This document shows, one piece after another, positions 33,143 to 41,982 of a stretch of 64,000 nt of DNA (positions are counted from its first letter, which is position 1; every line of letters starts with the position of its first letter). The notes below the pieces were generated by a model, which worked only from the letters and a program-made list of their open reading frames with translations, ran no database searches and was not told where the DNA came from. The stretch spans positions 124,001 to 188,000 of the forward strand of contig OY288147.1 in the NCBI GenBank assembly GCA_958439195.1, given 5' to 3'. This stretch comes from an uncultured Paracoccaceae bacterium. GTDB lineage: Bacteria > Pseudomonadota > Alphaproteobacteria > Rhodobacterales > Rhodobacteraceae. The position numbers and the translations under genes are program-made.

Positions 33143-34309
33143 ATGCGCATCAAATCGGTGCAGGCATGGTGGGTTCAGATCCCGATTGAAGAACAGCGCC
33201 AACATGTCAGCGACTTTGGTCGCCTGCGCACATTCGACGCCGCCATCCTGCGGATCGAGACTGAGGAAGGCATCGTCGGTTGGGGCGAAGGAAAGAATGC
33301 CGCCGGCAGCGCCGGTGCCTACGGCGCGCTGGTCCATCTTTTGAACCACGAGGTGGGGCCAAAACTGATAGGCCGTGACGCCACCCAAATCACGCAGATC
33401 TGGGAAGACACCTATAACGGTAGCCGTGCTGTCGCCGCCGCCACGCGCGGTCACCCCATGCCAGAGTTGTCACGCCGGGGATTGACCCTTGCGGCGATCA
33501 GCGCCGTGGACATCGCGCTTTGGGACATTCGCGGCAAGGCGCTGAACCTGCCTGTCTGGGCGCTTTTGGGCGGGCGAAAGGCGGACAGACTGCCTGCCTA
33601 TGCCTCGGGCGGTTGGGCGGATGCAGCAGGCATCGGGCAACAACTGCAAGGCTACATCGATCAGGGCGGCTTTCGCGCGGTCAAGATGCGGGTTGGGTCG
33701 ATGGACGGGCGACCACAGGCTTCGGCCGAAAGGGTGAAGGCCGCTCGCAAGGCCCTTGGACCAGAAGTGGAGTTGATGGTCGACGCGCACGGCACCTATA
33801 CCGTGGCCGAAGCCAAGCGTTTCGCACAATTGGTGGCAGATTGCGATCTTGCATGGTTTGAAGAACCGATCAGCGGCGATGACCGTGCTGGTCTGGCAGA
33901 GTTTCGGGCAGGAACGTCCATTCCCGTCGCCTTGGGGGAAAGCGAATGCACGCGGTTCGACTTTGCGGCGCTGATCGCTGGGCGGGCAGTCGACATAGTG
34001 CAACCTGACCCGGCCTTCTGTGGCGGCATTACCGAGATGATGCGGATTGCAGCACTCGCCTCAGCTTTCAACCTGCGGCTGGCACCGCATCTTTGGGCCG
34101 GCGCACCTTGCTTTTTTGCGGGGCTGCATGTCATAGCCGCCTCGCCCGCCGGCTTCATTGTAGAGTATTCGCTGGGTTCAAACCCGATGATACACGACCT
34201 CTCACTTGCTCCGGTGCGGGTAACCGACGGCATGATCGCAGTGCCCGATGGCCCAGGGCTTGGACTTGAAATGAACACCGAAACAATCGCACGCTACGCA
34301 AAAGTTTGA
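33143..34309 (+). CDS. mandelate racemase/muconate lactonizing enzyme (enolase superfamily)
   Basis: 388 residues from ATG 33143 (GGGGAGAG upstream). A capping domain (about 1-125) is followed by the barrel. The base motif is K181-M-R183 (VKMRVG), so KxR rather than KxK. Metal ligands are D214 (VDAHG), E240 (WFEEP) and E266 (LGESE), with a second-strand base H316 (APHLWAG). The residues fit acid-sugar dehydratases or lactone cycloisomerases of the MR subgroup. In this locus dehydration of a sugar acid is the likely step; the substrate is open. Confidence 0.9.
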   Translation: MRIKSVQAWWVQIPIEEQRQHVSDFGRLRTFDAAILRIETEEGIVGWGEGKNAAGSAGAYGALVHLLNHEVGPKLIGRDATQITQIWEDTYNGSRAVAAATRGHPMPELSRRGLTLAAISAVDIALWDIRGKALNLPVWALLGGRKADRLPAYASGGWADAAGIGQQLQGYIDQGGFRAVKMRVGSMDGRPQASAERVKAARKALGPEVELMVDAHGTYTVAEAKRFAQLVADCDLAWFEEPISGDDRAGLAEFRAGTSIPVALGESECTRFDFAALIAGRAVDIVQPDPAFCGGITEMMRIAALASAFNLRLAPHLWAGAPCFFAGLHVIAASPAGFIVEYSLGSNPMIHDLSLAPVRVTDGMIAVPDGPGLGLEMNTETIARYAKV

Positions 34310-34324
34310 GGCAGGCAGAACAAC

Positions 34325-35029
34325 ATGCAGCAGGAAGCATTCCTTCCCACCATCGCTGCCCATCTGATCGAAGCGGCGCGCGCAAACGATGGCAAGGCGC
34401 CGTCCGAACGTGACCTTGCCGAACATTTCGCCGTCAGCCGCGGCCAGGTGCGCGAGGCGTTGGCGATCCTGGAGGCGATGCAGGTCATTGTTCGGCGCGC
34501 CAAATCGGGCATCTACATCAATGACGGGATTGGCGGGATTGAAGCCATGGCCTTCTTCGCGCGCGTCGGTTTGCCCCTTGAAAACCGCCAGATCTTTGAA
34601 GCGGTCGAAGTGCGCAAAATCCACGAAATCAAGGCTGCCGAACTTGCCGCCTCTCGTGCAACAGACGAAAACTTTGCCAGATTGCGTGATATCCTTGATC
34701 GCTCAGAGGAACGGATCCGCCTTGGCGAAGGGTTGGATCAGTTGGATCAGGAATTCCACCTAGAGATCGTGCGTGCAACCAAGAATACCATCTTCCTGAA
34801 CATCTGCACGTCGTTCTACGCCCTCAGCCAGAACCGACTGAAGGTGTATTTCCAGAACCCGGAACGCAACTTGCGGTCACATCAGGACCATGTTCAGATA
34901 TTCGAGGCCCTCACACGTCGTGATGCCGACCTCGCCTCGGCGTTGATGGTCGCGCATCTGCGCGGCGCGATGAGCTATTGGTCGGAAATTCTGGAACCCG
35001 GCGATCCGGTGGCCGCGGCAGAGGGTTAG
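34325..35029 (+). CDS. GntR-family (FadR/FCD) transcriptional regulator
   Basis: 234 residues. The winged helix-turn-helix (about 10-70) has SERDLAEHFAVSRGQVREAL, the FadR-type recognition helix. The FCD domain (about 85-220) has EFHLEIVRATKN and a later HLRGAM with probable metal histidines. It lies inside the plus-strand unit of the sugar-acid locus. Three TGGT-N3-ACCA sites upstream of the locus's transcription units (31967, 32132, 41741) are the natural candidates for its operators, which would make it a local repressor released by a pathway intermediate. Confidence 0.9.
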   Translation: MQQEAFLPTIAAHLIEAARANDGKAPSERDLAEHFAVSRGQVREALAILEAMQVIVRRAKSGIYINDGIGGIEAMAFFARVGLPLENRQIFEAVEVRKIHEIKAAELAASRATDENFARLRDILDRSEERIRLGEGLDQLDQEFHLEIVRATKNTIFLNICTSFYALSQNRLKVYFQNPERNLRSHQDHVQIFEALTRRDADLASALMVAHLRGAMSYWSEILEPGDPVAAAEG

Positions 35030-35032
35030 GCC

Positions 35033-36016
35033 ATGACCGGCCTGTCCATCTTTTCCACCCATCCTTTGCACCCCTTGGTGACGGCAGACCTTGAGACTTT
35101 GGGAAAGCTGCATGTGGCCAGCGCGCCGTCCCCTGCGGCGATTATTGAGGAAAGCGCAGGGGCCGAAATCGTGGTCGTGCGCGCCCCCATTCCAGTGCAG
35201 GTCTTGCAACGCGCACCGAACTTGCGGGCACTGATCCGTCACGGAGCGGGGCTTGATATGATCCCGGTGTCGGATGCAACCGCCGCTGGCGTTCTGGTGG
35301 CCAATGTGCCGGGCGCCAATGCGCTGACGGTTGCGGAACATGCGATATGGTCAGCCATGGCACTTTTGCGCCGCCATCCGCAGGTCAACCATGATCTGCG
35401 CGCCAAGGGTTGGGCGGCGGGACGGGCGCATGCAGACTTTGGGCGCGAACTGTCGGGGCGCAGCATCGGCATTCTGGGCATGGGCAATATCGGACGCGAA
35501 ATTGCAAGAATCGCGCGTTTCGGCTTTGGCATGACCGTCGCATGCCACACCCGCAGCGCGGCATCCGTGCCCGAGGGGGTGGCGCTTTTGGGTTTCGATG
35601 CACTTTTGGCCACATCTGACATCGTGGTTCTCTGCGCGCCCCTGACCGAAGCAACGCATGGAATCCTCAACGCCACTGCAATCGCGCAGATGCGGCCAGG
35701 GGCTATCCTTGTCAATGTCGCCCGCGGCCCTTTGATCGACGAAGTGGCAGTGGCAGAAGCATTGTCGTCAGGTCACCTTGGGGGGGCCGCGCTGGATGTG
35801 TTTACAACTCAGCCTCTTCCCGGCGATCACCCATTCATGGCGCTGTCAAATGTTATCCTGACGCCGCATATGGCCGGAATAACCGAAGAAAGCATGCTGC
35901 GGATGGGAAAAGGTGTTGTGGCCGAAATCCGGCTGATCCTTGCAGGTGAGCGGCCGGCCAACCTGTGCAACCCTGAAGTTCTGGCGAGGTATCACCAAAG
36001 GTTCCCAACAGACTAG
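35033..36016 (+). CDS. D-isomer-specific 2-hydroxyacid dehydrogenase
   Basis: 327 residues. NAD-binding GMGNIGREIARIA (about 147-159) and active-site residues typical of the family: Arg in VNVARGPLID, Glu/Asp segment AALDVFTTQPLP, and His in LTPHMAGITEES. Its members reduce 2-keto acids (glyoxylate, hydroxypyruvate, 3-phosphohydroxypyruvate). As the last gene of the plus-strand unit it may reduce a keto acid made after sugar-acid cleavage, or oxidise a hydroxyacid substrate. It ends on a hairpin shared with the converging ABC operon. Confidence 0.9.
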   Translation: MTGLSIFSTHPLHPLVTADLETLGKLHVASAPSPAAIIEESAGAEIVVVRAPIPVQVLQRAPNLRALIRHGAGLDMIPVSDATAAGVLVANVPGANALTVAEHAIWSAMALLRRHPQVNHDLRAKGWAAGRAHADFGRELSGRSIGILGMGNIGREIARIARFGFGMTVACHTRSAASVPEGVALLGFDALLATSDIVVLCAPLTEATHGILNATAIAQMRPGAILVNVARGPLIDEVAVAEALSSGHLGGAALDVFTTQPLPGDHPFMALSNVILTPHMAGITEESMLRMGKGVVAEIRLILAGERPANLCNPEVLARYHQRFPTD

Positions 36017-36039
36017 GGCGGAGGGGTCACCCCCGCCCT
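36015..36039. terminator. bidirectional hairpin between convergent units
   Basis: AGGGCGGAGGGG - TCA - CCCCCGCCCT forms a GC-rich stem overlapping the dehydrogenase stop codon and ending four bases before the end of the convergent ATPase gene. T runs are lacking, so efficiency is uncertain. Confidence 0.6.
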
Positions 36040-36042
36040 GAC

Positions 36043-37104
36043 CTATGCAAGCGCAAGGTTCATGCCGCTATCCGGATCAAAAGCCAGCACCCGGTCGGGT
36101 TTCCATCCGAACCTTACCATCTCATCGCGTCCAACCTTGGTTCCCGCTGGAACCGTGACATGCAAACGGTCAGAACCCATTTCCAAAGTCAGCACCTTGA
36201 TGACACCCTGATCCTCGATGTCGAACACCTTCGCTTCGACAGGTGCGCCGGATTGCAATGTCACGTTTTCCGGACGCACACCAAATGTGACGGGTCTTTC
36301 TACAGCGCCCGCGATGGATACCGGCAGGCGGAACGCACCGATCTGCGCCTCGCCACCAGACATGCGCCCATTGATAAGGTTCATCGGCGGCGACCCGACT
36401 GATCGGGCGACAAAGGTGTTCAACGGTCTTTCGTAGATGTCCGATGGTGTGCCGACTTGCACAAGTCGCCCCTGACGCAAGACGCCGATCTTGTCACCCA
36501 TCGACATGGCTTCAACCTGATCGTGGGTAACAAACAGGAAAGTAGCCCCCAGGTCGGAATGCAACCGCTTCAACTCGACCCGCAGGGATTCCCGCAACTT
36601 GGCATCCAGCGCGGATAGCGGCTCATCCATCAGAAAGACCGCAGGCTGGCGGACAATTGCGCGTCCAATCGACACGCGCTGCATTTCGCCACCTGACAAA
36701 CGTTCGACCTTTCGGTCCATCAGATGGGTAATCTGAAGCGTTTTCGCAGCCTTCTCGACGCGGGCAGCAATCTCCGATTCCGTGAATTTGCGGGTCTTTG
36801 ACCGCAATGGAAATTCAAGGTTCCCGCGCACCGTCAGGCGGGGATACAATGAATACTGCTGCAACACCAAAGCAACGTCGCGCTGCGCTGCCGTCCAGCC
36901 GCCGACATCATGGTCGCCGATTTTCACCATCCCGCTGTCAGGCTTTTCCAGCCCGGCAATCGACCGCAGGATCGTGGTCTTTCCGGCCCCGGTGCGGCCA
37001 AGCAGAACAAAGAATTCGCCGTCCTCGACAACCAGATCCAGATCACGCAAAGCACGTGAGGCGCCGAAGCTTTTGTTTAGACCTTTGATTTCGATCCGCG
37101 CCAT
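36043..37104 (-). CDS. CUT1-type sugar ABC transporter ATPase (second of two)
   Basis: 353 residues. Walker A GRTGAGKTT, signature LSGGEMQRVSIGRAI, Walker B VFLMDEPLSALDAKLR, switch THDQVEAM. A C-terminal TOBE/MalK-like regulatory domain follows (about 240-350). Its ATG overlaps the stop of the preceding ATPase gene (TGATGG). The two ATPases differ, so the transporter probably uses a heterodimer, as in GlpS/GlpT-type polyol importers. Confidence 0.92.
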   Translation of the reverse strand: MARIEIKGLNKSFGASRALRDLDLVVEDGEFFVLLGRTGAGKTTILRSIAGLEKPDSGMVKIGDHDVGGWTAAQRDVALVLQQYSLYPRLTVRGNLEFPLRSKTRKFTESEIAARVEKAAKTLQITHLMDRKVERLSGGEMQRVSIGRAIVRQPAVFLMDEPLSALDAKLRESLRVELKRLHSDLGATFLFVTHDQVEAMSMGDKIGVLRQGRLVQVGTPSDIYERPLNTFVARSVGSPPMNLINGRMSGGEAQIGAFRLPVSIAGAVERPVTFGVRPENVTLQSGAPVEAKVFDIEDQGVIKVLTLEMGSDRLHVTVPAGTKVGRDEMVRFGWKPDRVLAFDPDSGMNLALA

Positions 37105-38183
37105 CAGGCAATCCTCCGCAGGGCCATGCCGCTGTCGGCATCGAAGAAATGGGCGCGCTCGGTGTCGATCCCGACCCAGACCGGGGCACCCGTCCGAAGG
37201 CGGCCCGGTTCCGTGCGGGCGCGCAGCGTGGTGGACCCAAGGACCACATCGACGATTTCGTGCGACCCAAGCGGTTCGATATTGCTGATCCGGCTTTCCA
37301 ACAGGCCCGCCGCACCGCTTTCCGACAGCACGACGGCCTCTGGACGGATGCCAAGTCGCAAGGCGCGCTCTGCCGGAAGATGCGAAACCAAACCCGGCGC
37401 GACCGGAAGCACAGCACCCGAACCGAATGACAGGCCGTCACTTTGGGGTGCCACCTCGGCGACATTCATCACTGGCGACCCGACAAACTGCGCCACAAAC
37501 AGGTTCGCCGGTCGGTTATACACCTCCTCGGGCGTGCCGACCTGCTGCAACAATCCGGCGTGCATCACAACGATCCTGTCGGCAAGGCTCATTGCCTCGA
37601 TCTGGTCATGTGTCACATATACCGATGTCGAGTTGCGAGAGATATGCAGACGCTTGATTTCAGCACGCATCTGCTCCCGTAGCTTTGCGTCCAGCGCCCC
37701 GATGGGTTCGTCCATCAGCAACGCCTTGGGCCGCCGCACCAGGGCGCGCCCGATTGCCACTCTCTGCATGTCACCACCCGACAGGGCCGATGGTTTGCGG
37801 TGCAGGAAGCGTTCGATTTCAAGAACCTTGGCCACCTCTTTGACGGCTGCATCGCGGCTCGACTGGCTCATCCCCACGGCGCGCAAGGGGAAGGCGATAT
37901 TCTCTTGCACCGTCATGTGCGGATAAAGCGAAAAGGACTGGAACACGAAAGCAATATCACGGTCAGCGGCTCGCAAATCCTGCACCTCGCGCCCATCGAT
38001 GCTGATGGTGCCGGTCGACACTGTCTCCAATCCTGCAATCGCCCGCAGGGTGGTGGTCTTGCCACAACCCGACTGGCCTAACATGACCACGAATTCCCCG
38101 TCCTCGATGGTCAGATTCACATCCTTGAGTACCTGAACTGCCCCGAAAAACTTCTGAATGTTCCGCAATTCAATTCTGGCCAT
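37104..38183 (-). CDS. CUT1-type sugar ABC transporter ATPase (first of two)
   Basis: 359 residues from ATG 38183, which overlaps the stop of the small membrane-protein gene; the open frame to 38348 is not used. Walker A GQSGCGKTTT, signature LSGGDMQRVAIGRAL, Walker B LLMDEPIGALDAKLR, switch THDQIEAM, and a MalK-like TOBE domain at the C-terminus (about 235-355). It forms a pair with the downstream ATPase. Confidence 0.92.
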   Translation of the reverse strand: MARIELRNIQKFFGAVQVLKDVNLTIEDGEFVVMLGQSGCGKTTTLRAIAGLETVSTGTISIDGREVQDLRAADRDIAFVFQSFSLYPHMTVQENIAFPLRAVGMSQSSRDAAVKEVAKVLEIERFLHRKPSALSGGDMQRVAIGRALVRRPKALLMDEPIGALDAKLREQMRAEIKRLHISRNSTSVYVTHDQIEAMSLADRIVVMHAGLLQQVGTPEEVYNRPANLFVAQFVGSPVMNVAEVAPQSDGLSFGSGAVLPVAPGLVSHLPAERALRLGIRPEAVVLSESGAAGLLESRISNIEPLGSHEIVDVVLGSTTLRARTEPGRLRTGAPVWVGIDTERAHFFDADSGMALRRIA

Positions 38184-38395
38184 CAGACCAACTCTTCCTC
38201 TTCTTCTTCCTGCGCCTCGTCTGGTGGCGGCACATGGCTTGTGATCAAAAAACCGACCAGACCGATAAGGATAATGGTCAGCCCGTAACGGTGCAGCACC
38301 TCGATCCAGGGTTGGCACAGAAAGATGACCCCAAAGATCATCGTCCATTGCGCGATCGGTTCGTAATACTTGGCGTTCATTTCACGAAACGTCAT
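38183..38395 (-). CDS. small two-helix membrane protein with acidic tail, ABC transporter-associated
   Basis: 70 residues from ATG 38395 (ATGA overlap with the permease stop). Two hydrophobic helices (about 15-30 and 38-53) with a short HRYG turn are followed by PPPDEAQEEEEEELV, an unusual run of six acidic residues. It overlaps the genes on both sides, so it is translated with the transporter. Its place recalls the small DUF2160-type protein of glycerol ABC operons, but I do not see clear sequence similarity to that. It may assist permease assembly or gate access. Confidence 0.75.
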   Translation of the reverse strand: MTFREMNAKYYEPIAQWTMIFGVIFLCQPWIEVLHRYGLTIILIGLVGFLITSHVPPPDEAQEEEEEELV

Positions 38396-39354
38396 TTGCG
38401 GATTGCTCCGAAGCTCATGCCCCGCAAAAGGTGGTTGCGGAGAAGGAAGGTAAAGATGGCGACCGGCAGCAGGAACAGGAACGTCCCTGAGGCAATGACA
38501 GTCCAATCCGACAGGCCAGATCCGACCTGTGACGGGATGTAGGGTGGTGCAGTCTGTGCGTTGCGCGATGTCATCATCAGCGCAAAGGCGTATTCGTTCC
38601 AGGCTGTGATGAAACAGAACACGGCCGTTGCAGCGATACCAGTCAACGCCTCGGGCAGGACGATCTTGAAGAAGGCTTGCAGCCGGGTATAGCCGTCGAC
38701 CAGCGCGGCCTCTTCATACTCGCGCGGGATCTCGTCGATGAACCCCTTCATGATCCAGACCGCAAACGACAGGTTGAAGGCGGTGTATAGGATGATCAGG
38801 CCGATATGCGTGTCGTATAAGCCGACCGCCCGATACATCAGGAACATCGGGATGGCGACGACGATGGGTGGCAACATTCGTGTGGACAGAATGAAGAACA
38901 GCCAATCCTGTTCTCCTGGCACCCTGAACCGCGAAAAACCATAGGCTGTTATCGTCCCCATCGAAACCGCGAGAACGGTAGAAACGATGGAAACAATCAA
39001 CGAATTCAGGTAGCGCCCACCAAATCCCGACGGCGTGGCCTCGCCCGTTTTCTTGTTGCGCACAACCTGTTCGCCGCCATCAAAAACCAGTTGTTCCCAC
39101 CAGGGTGCCGCATCGTAGACCTCTTGCTCAACCGGCTCGCGCAGCTGACTGCGCTTGGTGAACAGCTTGGCAAACGGCGACAGCGTCGGTTCGAACATCA
39201 CTGTGGGGGGAACAGTCGTGGCCAGATTGCGCGGTTTGAAGGCGGTGGCCGTGATCCACAGGATAGGTGTCAGCATGACCACCAGCGCCAACATGACTGC
39301 CACAATGGCCGCGCGGTTGACGATCACTTCGCCCTTTGTCTTGACCTCGGCCAT
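38392..39354 (-). CDS. CUT1-type ABC permease (MalG-like)
   Basis: 320 residues with six predicted membrane helices: one at about 12-32, then five in the BPD_transp_1 domain. The EAA-loop motif is EEAALVDGYTRLQAFFKIVLP. Between helices 1 and 2 lies a long polar insert (about 45-105) with EPVEQEVYDAAPWWEQLVFD, longer than in most MalG proteins. It is co-transcribed with the MalF-like permease. Confidence 0.9.
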   Translation of the reverse strand: MAEVKTKGEVIVNRAAIVAVMLALVVMLTPILWITATAFKPRNLATTVPPTVMFEPTLSPFAKLFTKRSQLREPVEQEVYDAAPWWEQLVFDGGEQVVRNKKTGEATPSGFGGRYLNSLIVSIVSTVLAVSMGTITAYGFSRFRVPGEQDWLFFILSTRMLPPIVVAIPMFLMYRAVGLYDTHIGLIILYTAFNLSFAVWIMKGFIDEIPREYEEAALVDGYTRLQAFFKIVLPEALTGIAATAVFCFITAWNEYAFALMMTSRNAQTAPPYIPSQVGSGLSDWTVIASGTFLFLLPVAIFTFLLRNHLLRGMSFGAIRK

Positions 39355-39355
39355 A

Positions 39356-40258
39356 TCAGCGCGCCTTCGCCTTGTTCAGGTATTTCACGTAGATGTTTGT
39401 GATTGCGACCACGACGATCAGCACGATGTAGGCAAATGCCGATGACATGCCGGTCTGCCATTCCAGGAAGGCCATCTTGTAAAGCCGGATGGCAATCAGT
39501 TCCGTGGTCGGCTGGGTCGACAGGATGTAGGCGTGGTCAAATGTCTTGAACGCTTCCATCGTGCGAAAGATGATCGCAATCATCAGGATCGGCGCCACAA
39601 GCGGCAGGGTGATCCGAAAGAACGTGTAGAACGGCCCGGCCCGATCAATCTCGGCGGCTTCATACAGATGCTTGGGCACGGCAGACAGACCTGCCAAAGA
39701 CAACAGCATCACAAACGGCGACCACATCCATATATCCACCAACGCAACAGCCCACAGGGCCATCTGCGGTTGGGCCAGCCATTCAAATTTTCCCAATCCC
39801 AGGAAATAGTTGATGATGCCAAACGACGGATCATAAAGCAGCTTCCAGAACAGCCCCACCACAGCGGGGGACAGCATCATCGGCAGCAGCAACAGAGTGG
39901 TGATCAATCCCTTCAGCGGGATCTTGCGGTTCAGCAACATCGCCAGGCCAAAACCGACGATCACCTGCCCCGTCACCGTGATCACCACATACTTTGCGGT
40001 GATGGTAAAATTGCGCCAGATATCAGGATCGCTCAGCAATTCCCGAAAGTTGGCCAGCCCGACAAAGTTGGCAGCGGCCGCCGTGGATGCGCGATAATCG
40101 GTAAAGGCGGTCCAAAGCGAATAGATCAACGGGAACACGTTGAACACGATCAGAAAGACAATCGTGGGAATGATGAAAAGGTTGCGGATCGTCATGTCCG
40201 AAAACCCCCGCGCGGCGGCGCGCGAAGTGGGATCCAGACGGGTAATCACGTCGGCCAC
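39356..40258 (-). CDS. CUT1-type ABC permease (MalF-like)
   Basis: 300 residues, six membrane helices. The EAA loop reads YEAAEIDRAGPFYTFFRITLP. It ends one codon before the next permease gene. Together they form the membrane channel of the sugar importer. Confidence 0.9.
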   Translation of the reverse strand: MADVITRLDPTSRAAARGFSDMTIRNLFIIPTIVFLIVFNVFPLIYSLWTAFTDYRASTAAAANFVGLANFRELLSDPDIWRNFTITAKYVVITVTGQVIVGFGLAMLLNRKIPLKGLITTLLLLPMMLSPAVVGLFWKLLYDPSFGIINYFLGLGKFEWLAQPQMALWAVALVDIWMWSPFVMLLSLAGLSAVPKHLYEAAEIDRAGPFYTFFRITLPLVAPILMIAIIFRTMEAFKTFDHAYILSTQPTTELIAIRLYKMAFLEWQTGMSSAFAYIVLIVVVAITNIYVKYLNKAKAR

Positions 40259-40288
40259 GGCTGCAATTCCTGATGAGGGGGGAAAGAA

Positions 40289-40314
40289 GCGGCAGGCACC
40301 TGGGTGCCCGCCGC
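40289..40314 (-). terminator. intercistronic stem-loop after the binding-protein gene
   Basis: Arms GCGGCAGGCACC (40289-40300) and GGTGCCCGCCGC (40303-40314) with one mismatch. It lies between the binding-protein stop and the first permease start; it probably raises the level of binding-protein mRNA. Confidence 0.5.
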
Positions 40315-40327
40315 CGGGAGGTGGCCG

Positions 40328-41638
40328 TTACTGCAGCCGGCCATACTTCTTGAAGGTTTCAGTCCAGTCAGCGGCCAAGGCGTCAAGCGCCTCTTTTGCT
40401 GTGCCTTCTCCGCCAACGATGTAGGGATACCAGCGCTGATTGGCAGCAACCAAAAGCTCGGCATATTCGGGGACGGCCCAAAAGTCCTTGACCATGAACA
40501 TGGTCTGGAAGAACGCCTCGTTATAGGGCGTTGCGTTGCGGAACTCGGCACTTTCCAGCGTAGCGGCATGGGCGGTGTAGCCGCCCAGCTCGGCCCAACG
40601 CTTCTGCACGTCTTCCTGAATGAACCATTCCAGGAATTTGTAGGATTCCTCGACGTTGTTGGAATAGGACACGATGGAAATGCCCTGCCCGCCAAGTGCC
40701 GCATATTGATCGCCATAAGGCCCCTTGGGATTGGCAAAGAAGCCGGTATTGGCGGCGTTGGGGTTGGTCGCCGGGTTCACAAGGGCCGGGAAGAACGCGA
40801 AGTAGTTCATCGACATTGCAGCCAGGTTTTCAGTGATTGCCTGGTTGTTCTCGACAAAAAACGTCTTTGACCAACCGGGCGGGGTAAAGCCGTACAGCTT
40901 GCGATAAGCCTCCAGCGCCTCGACCGCTTTGTCCGAATTGATGATGCCATCGACCACATAGGTGTTGGGATCGCCAAGTTCCGCACCATAAGAGAACAGC
41001 GCATTTTCCACACCCATGACCAGACCATCATAGGAGTTGTCGGTGTAGATCGCGATGCCGTAGCGGTTCTCATCAGGGCGATGGAAGAATTCTGCAATAT
41101 CAATCAGGTGCTTCCAATCCTGCGGGACAGCCAAATCATAGCCATACTTGGCCTTGAAGGCCTCCATCTCTGCCGGATCCTCGAACCAGTCCTTTCGATA
41201 AGACCAGCCCACAGCATCGCCTTCGGCCGGAATCGCCCAGTATTTCTGCGAATTGGCAGGGTATTCAGCATAATATTTGACCGTGGCCGGCGCCATGATC
41301 TCTCCCAGATTGTTGGCCTGGAAGAATTCGGTCAGATCGACATAGTGGCCACCTTCCGACGCCGCACCCAGCCATTGGCTGTCGCCCACGATCATGTCAT
41401 AGGCTGAACCCTTGGCGTTGAACTCGGTAAAGGCCTTGGTCTGAAAATCCTGCCACGGCACGGTTTCAACTGTAACAACGACGCCGGTTTCGGCTTCGTA
41501 TTCGTTAACCAGTTCCTGCAGGTAATTGGCTGGATCCCATTCCGCCCAGAAGATGGTCAATTCTTGTGCCATGGCCGCGGGTGCGGACAAGGCGATGGCT
41601 GCCGCGCTGGCCAGTAGCCGGAAATAGCGTCTTTGCAT
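40328..41638 (-). CDS. extracellular sugar-binding protein (CUT1 family)
   Basis: 436 residues from ATG 41638, supported by GGGAGG upstream and a signal peptide (MQRRYFRLLASAAAIALSAP, cleavage after AMA). It has a type II periplasmic binding fold: LTIFWAEWDPANYLQELVNE, YDMIVGDSQWLGAASEGGHYV, and GGQGISIVSYSNNVEESYKFL near the hinge. First gene of the importer operon. A TGGTAATACCA site lies 103 bases upstream. Substrate probably a sugar, polyol or sugar derivative. Confidence 0.92.
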   Translation of the reverse strand: MQRRYFRLLASAAAIALSAPAAMAQELTIFWAEWDPANYLQELVNEYEAETGVVVTVETVPWQDFQTKAFTEFNAKGSAYDMIVGDSQWLGAASEGGHYVDLTEFFQANNLGEIMAPATVKYYAEYPANSQKYWAIPAEGDAVGWSYRKDWFEDPAEMEAFKAKYGYDLAVPQDWKHLIDIAEFFHRPDENRYGIAIYTDNSYDGLVMGVENALFSYGAELGDPNTYVVDGIINSDKAVEALEAYRKLYGFTPPGWSKTFFVENNQAITENLAAMSMNYFAFFPALVNPATNPNAANTGFFANPKGPYGDQYAALGGQGISIVSYSNNVEESYKFLEWFIQEDVQKRWAELGGYTAHAATLESAEFRNATPYNEAFFQTMFMVKDFWAVPEYAELLVAANQRWYPYIVGGEGTAKEALDALAADWTETFKKYGRLQ

Positions 41639-41740
41639 CTGCGTTCCTCCCATTGTCGTTGATCGACGGCGCGCTGCCCGTTGATCGCGGGCCTTTACGC
41701 CTTCCCGGTTAACCCGGGCCTCCTCCACTTCCATCTTGAT

Positions 41741-41751
41741 TGGTAATACCA
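41741..41751. promoter_or_regulatory. FadR/GntR-type operator (site 3)
   Basis: TGGTAATACCA, of the same TGGT-N3-ACCA form as the sites at 31967 and 32132 and with similar flanks (GAT..AGTT; reverse complement AACTGGTATTACCA). It lies upstream of the binding-protein gene. Confidence 0.65.
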
Positions 41752-41826
41752 GTTCTCGTAACCTGTCAATGCCGCAATCCCCTGCGGTGGATCAGCCAAA
41801 TCAACAGGCAAGACCATGATTCGGCA

Positions 41827-41842
41827 AAATACGTGGGTATTT
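41827..41842. promoter_or_regulatory. inverted repeat, possible operator
   Basis: AAATAC-GTGG-GTATTT, perfect 6-bp arms in an AT-rich stretch, about 140 bases before the Tm-1-like gene. Weak evidence only. Confidence 0.3.
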
Positions 41843-41982
41843 CGGAATAAATCTGCCAATTTCGCGCAGTTTCCGTCAGCTTCAGCCAAATTCAGCGGAA
41901 CATTCTGTCACATTTCTGGCCCTACCAGTTTGATCTGCGATCTACCCCGACGGGCACCATCTTCCTCTGCTGGTCCATTGTC

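Larger units (their letters stand above)
41639..41982. other. divergent control region
   Basis: 344 bases between the sugar ABC operon (minus) and the Tm-1-like operon (plus). No gene. It holds the FadR-type site at 41741-41751 and an inverted repeat at 41827-41842. Confidence 0.5.
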
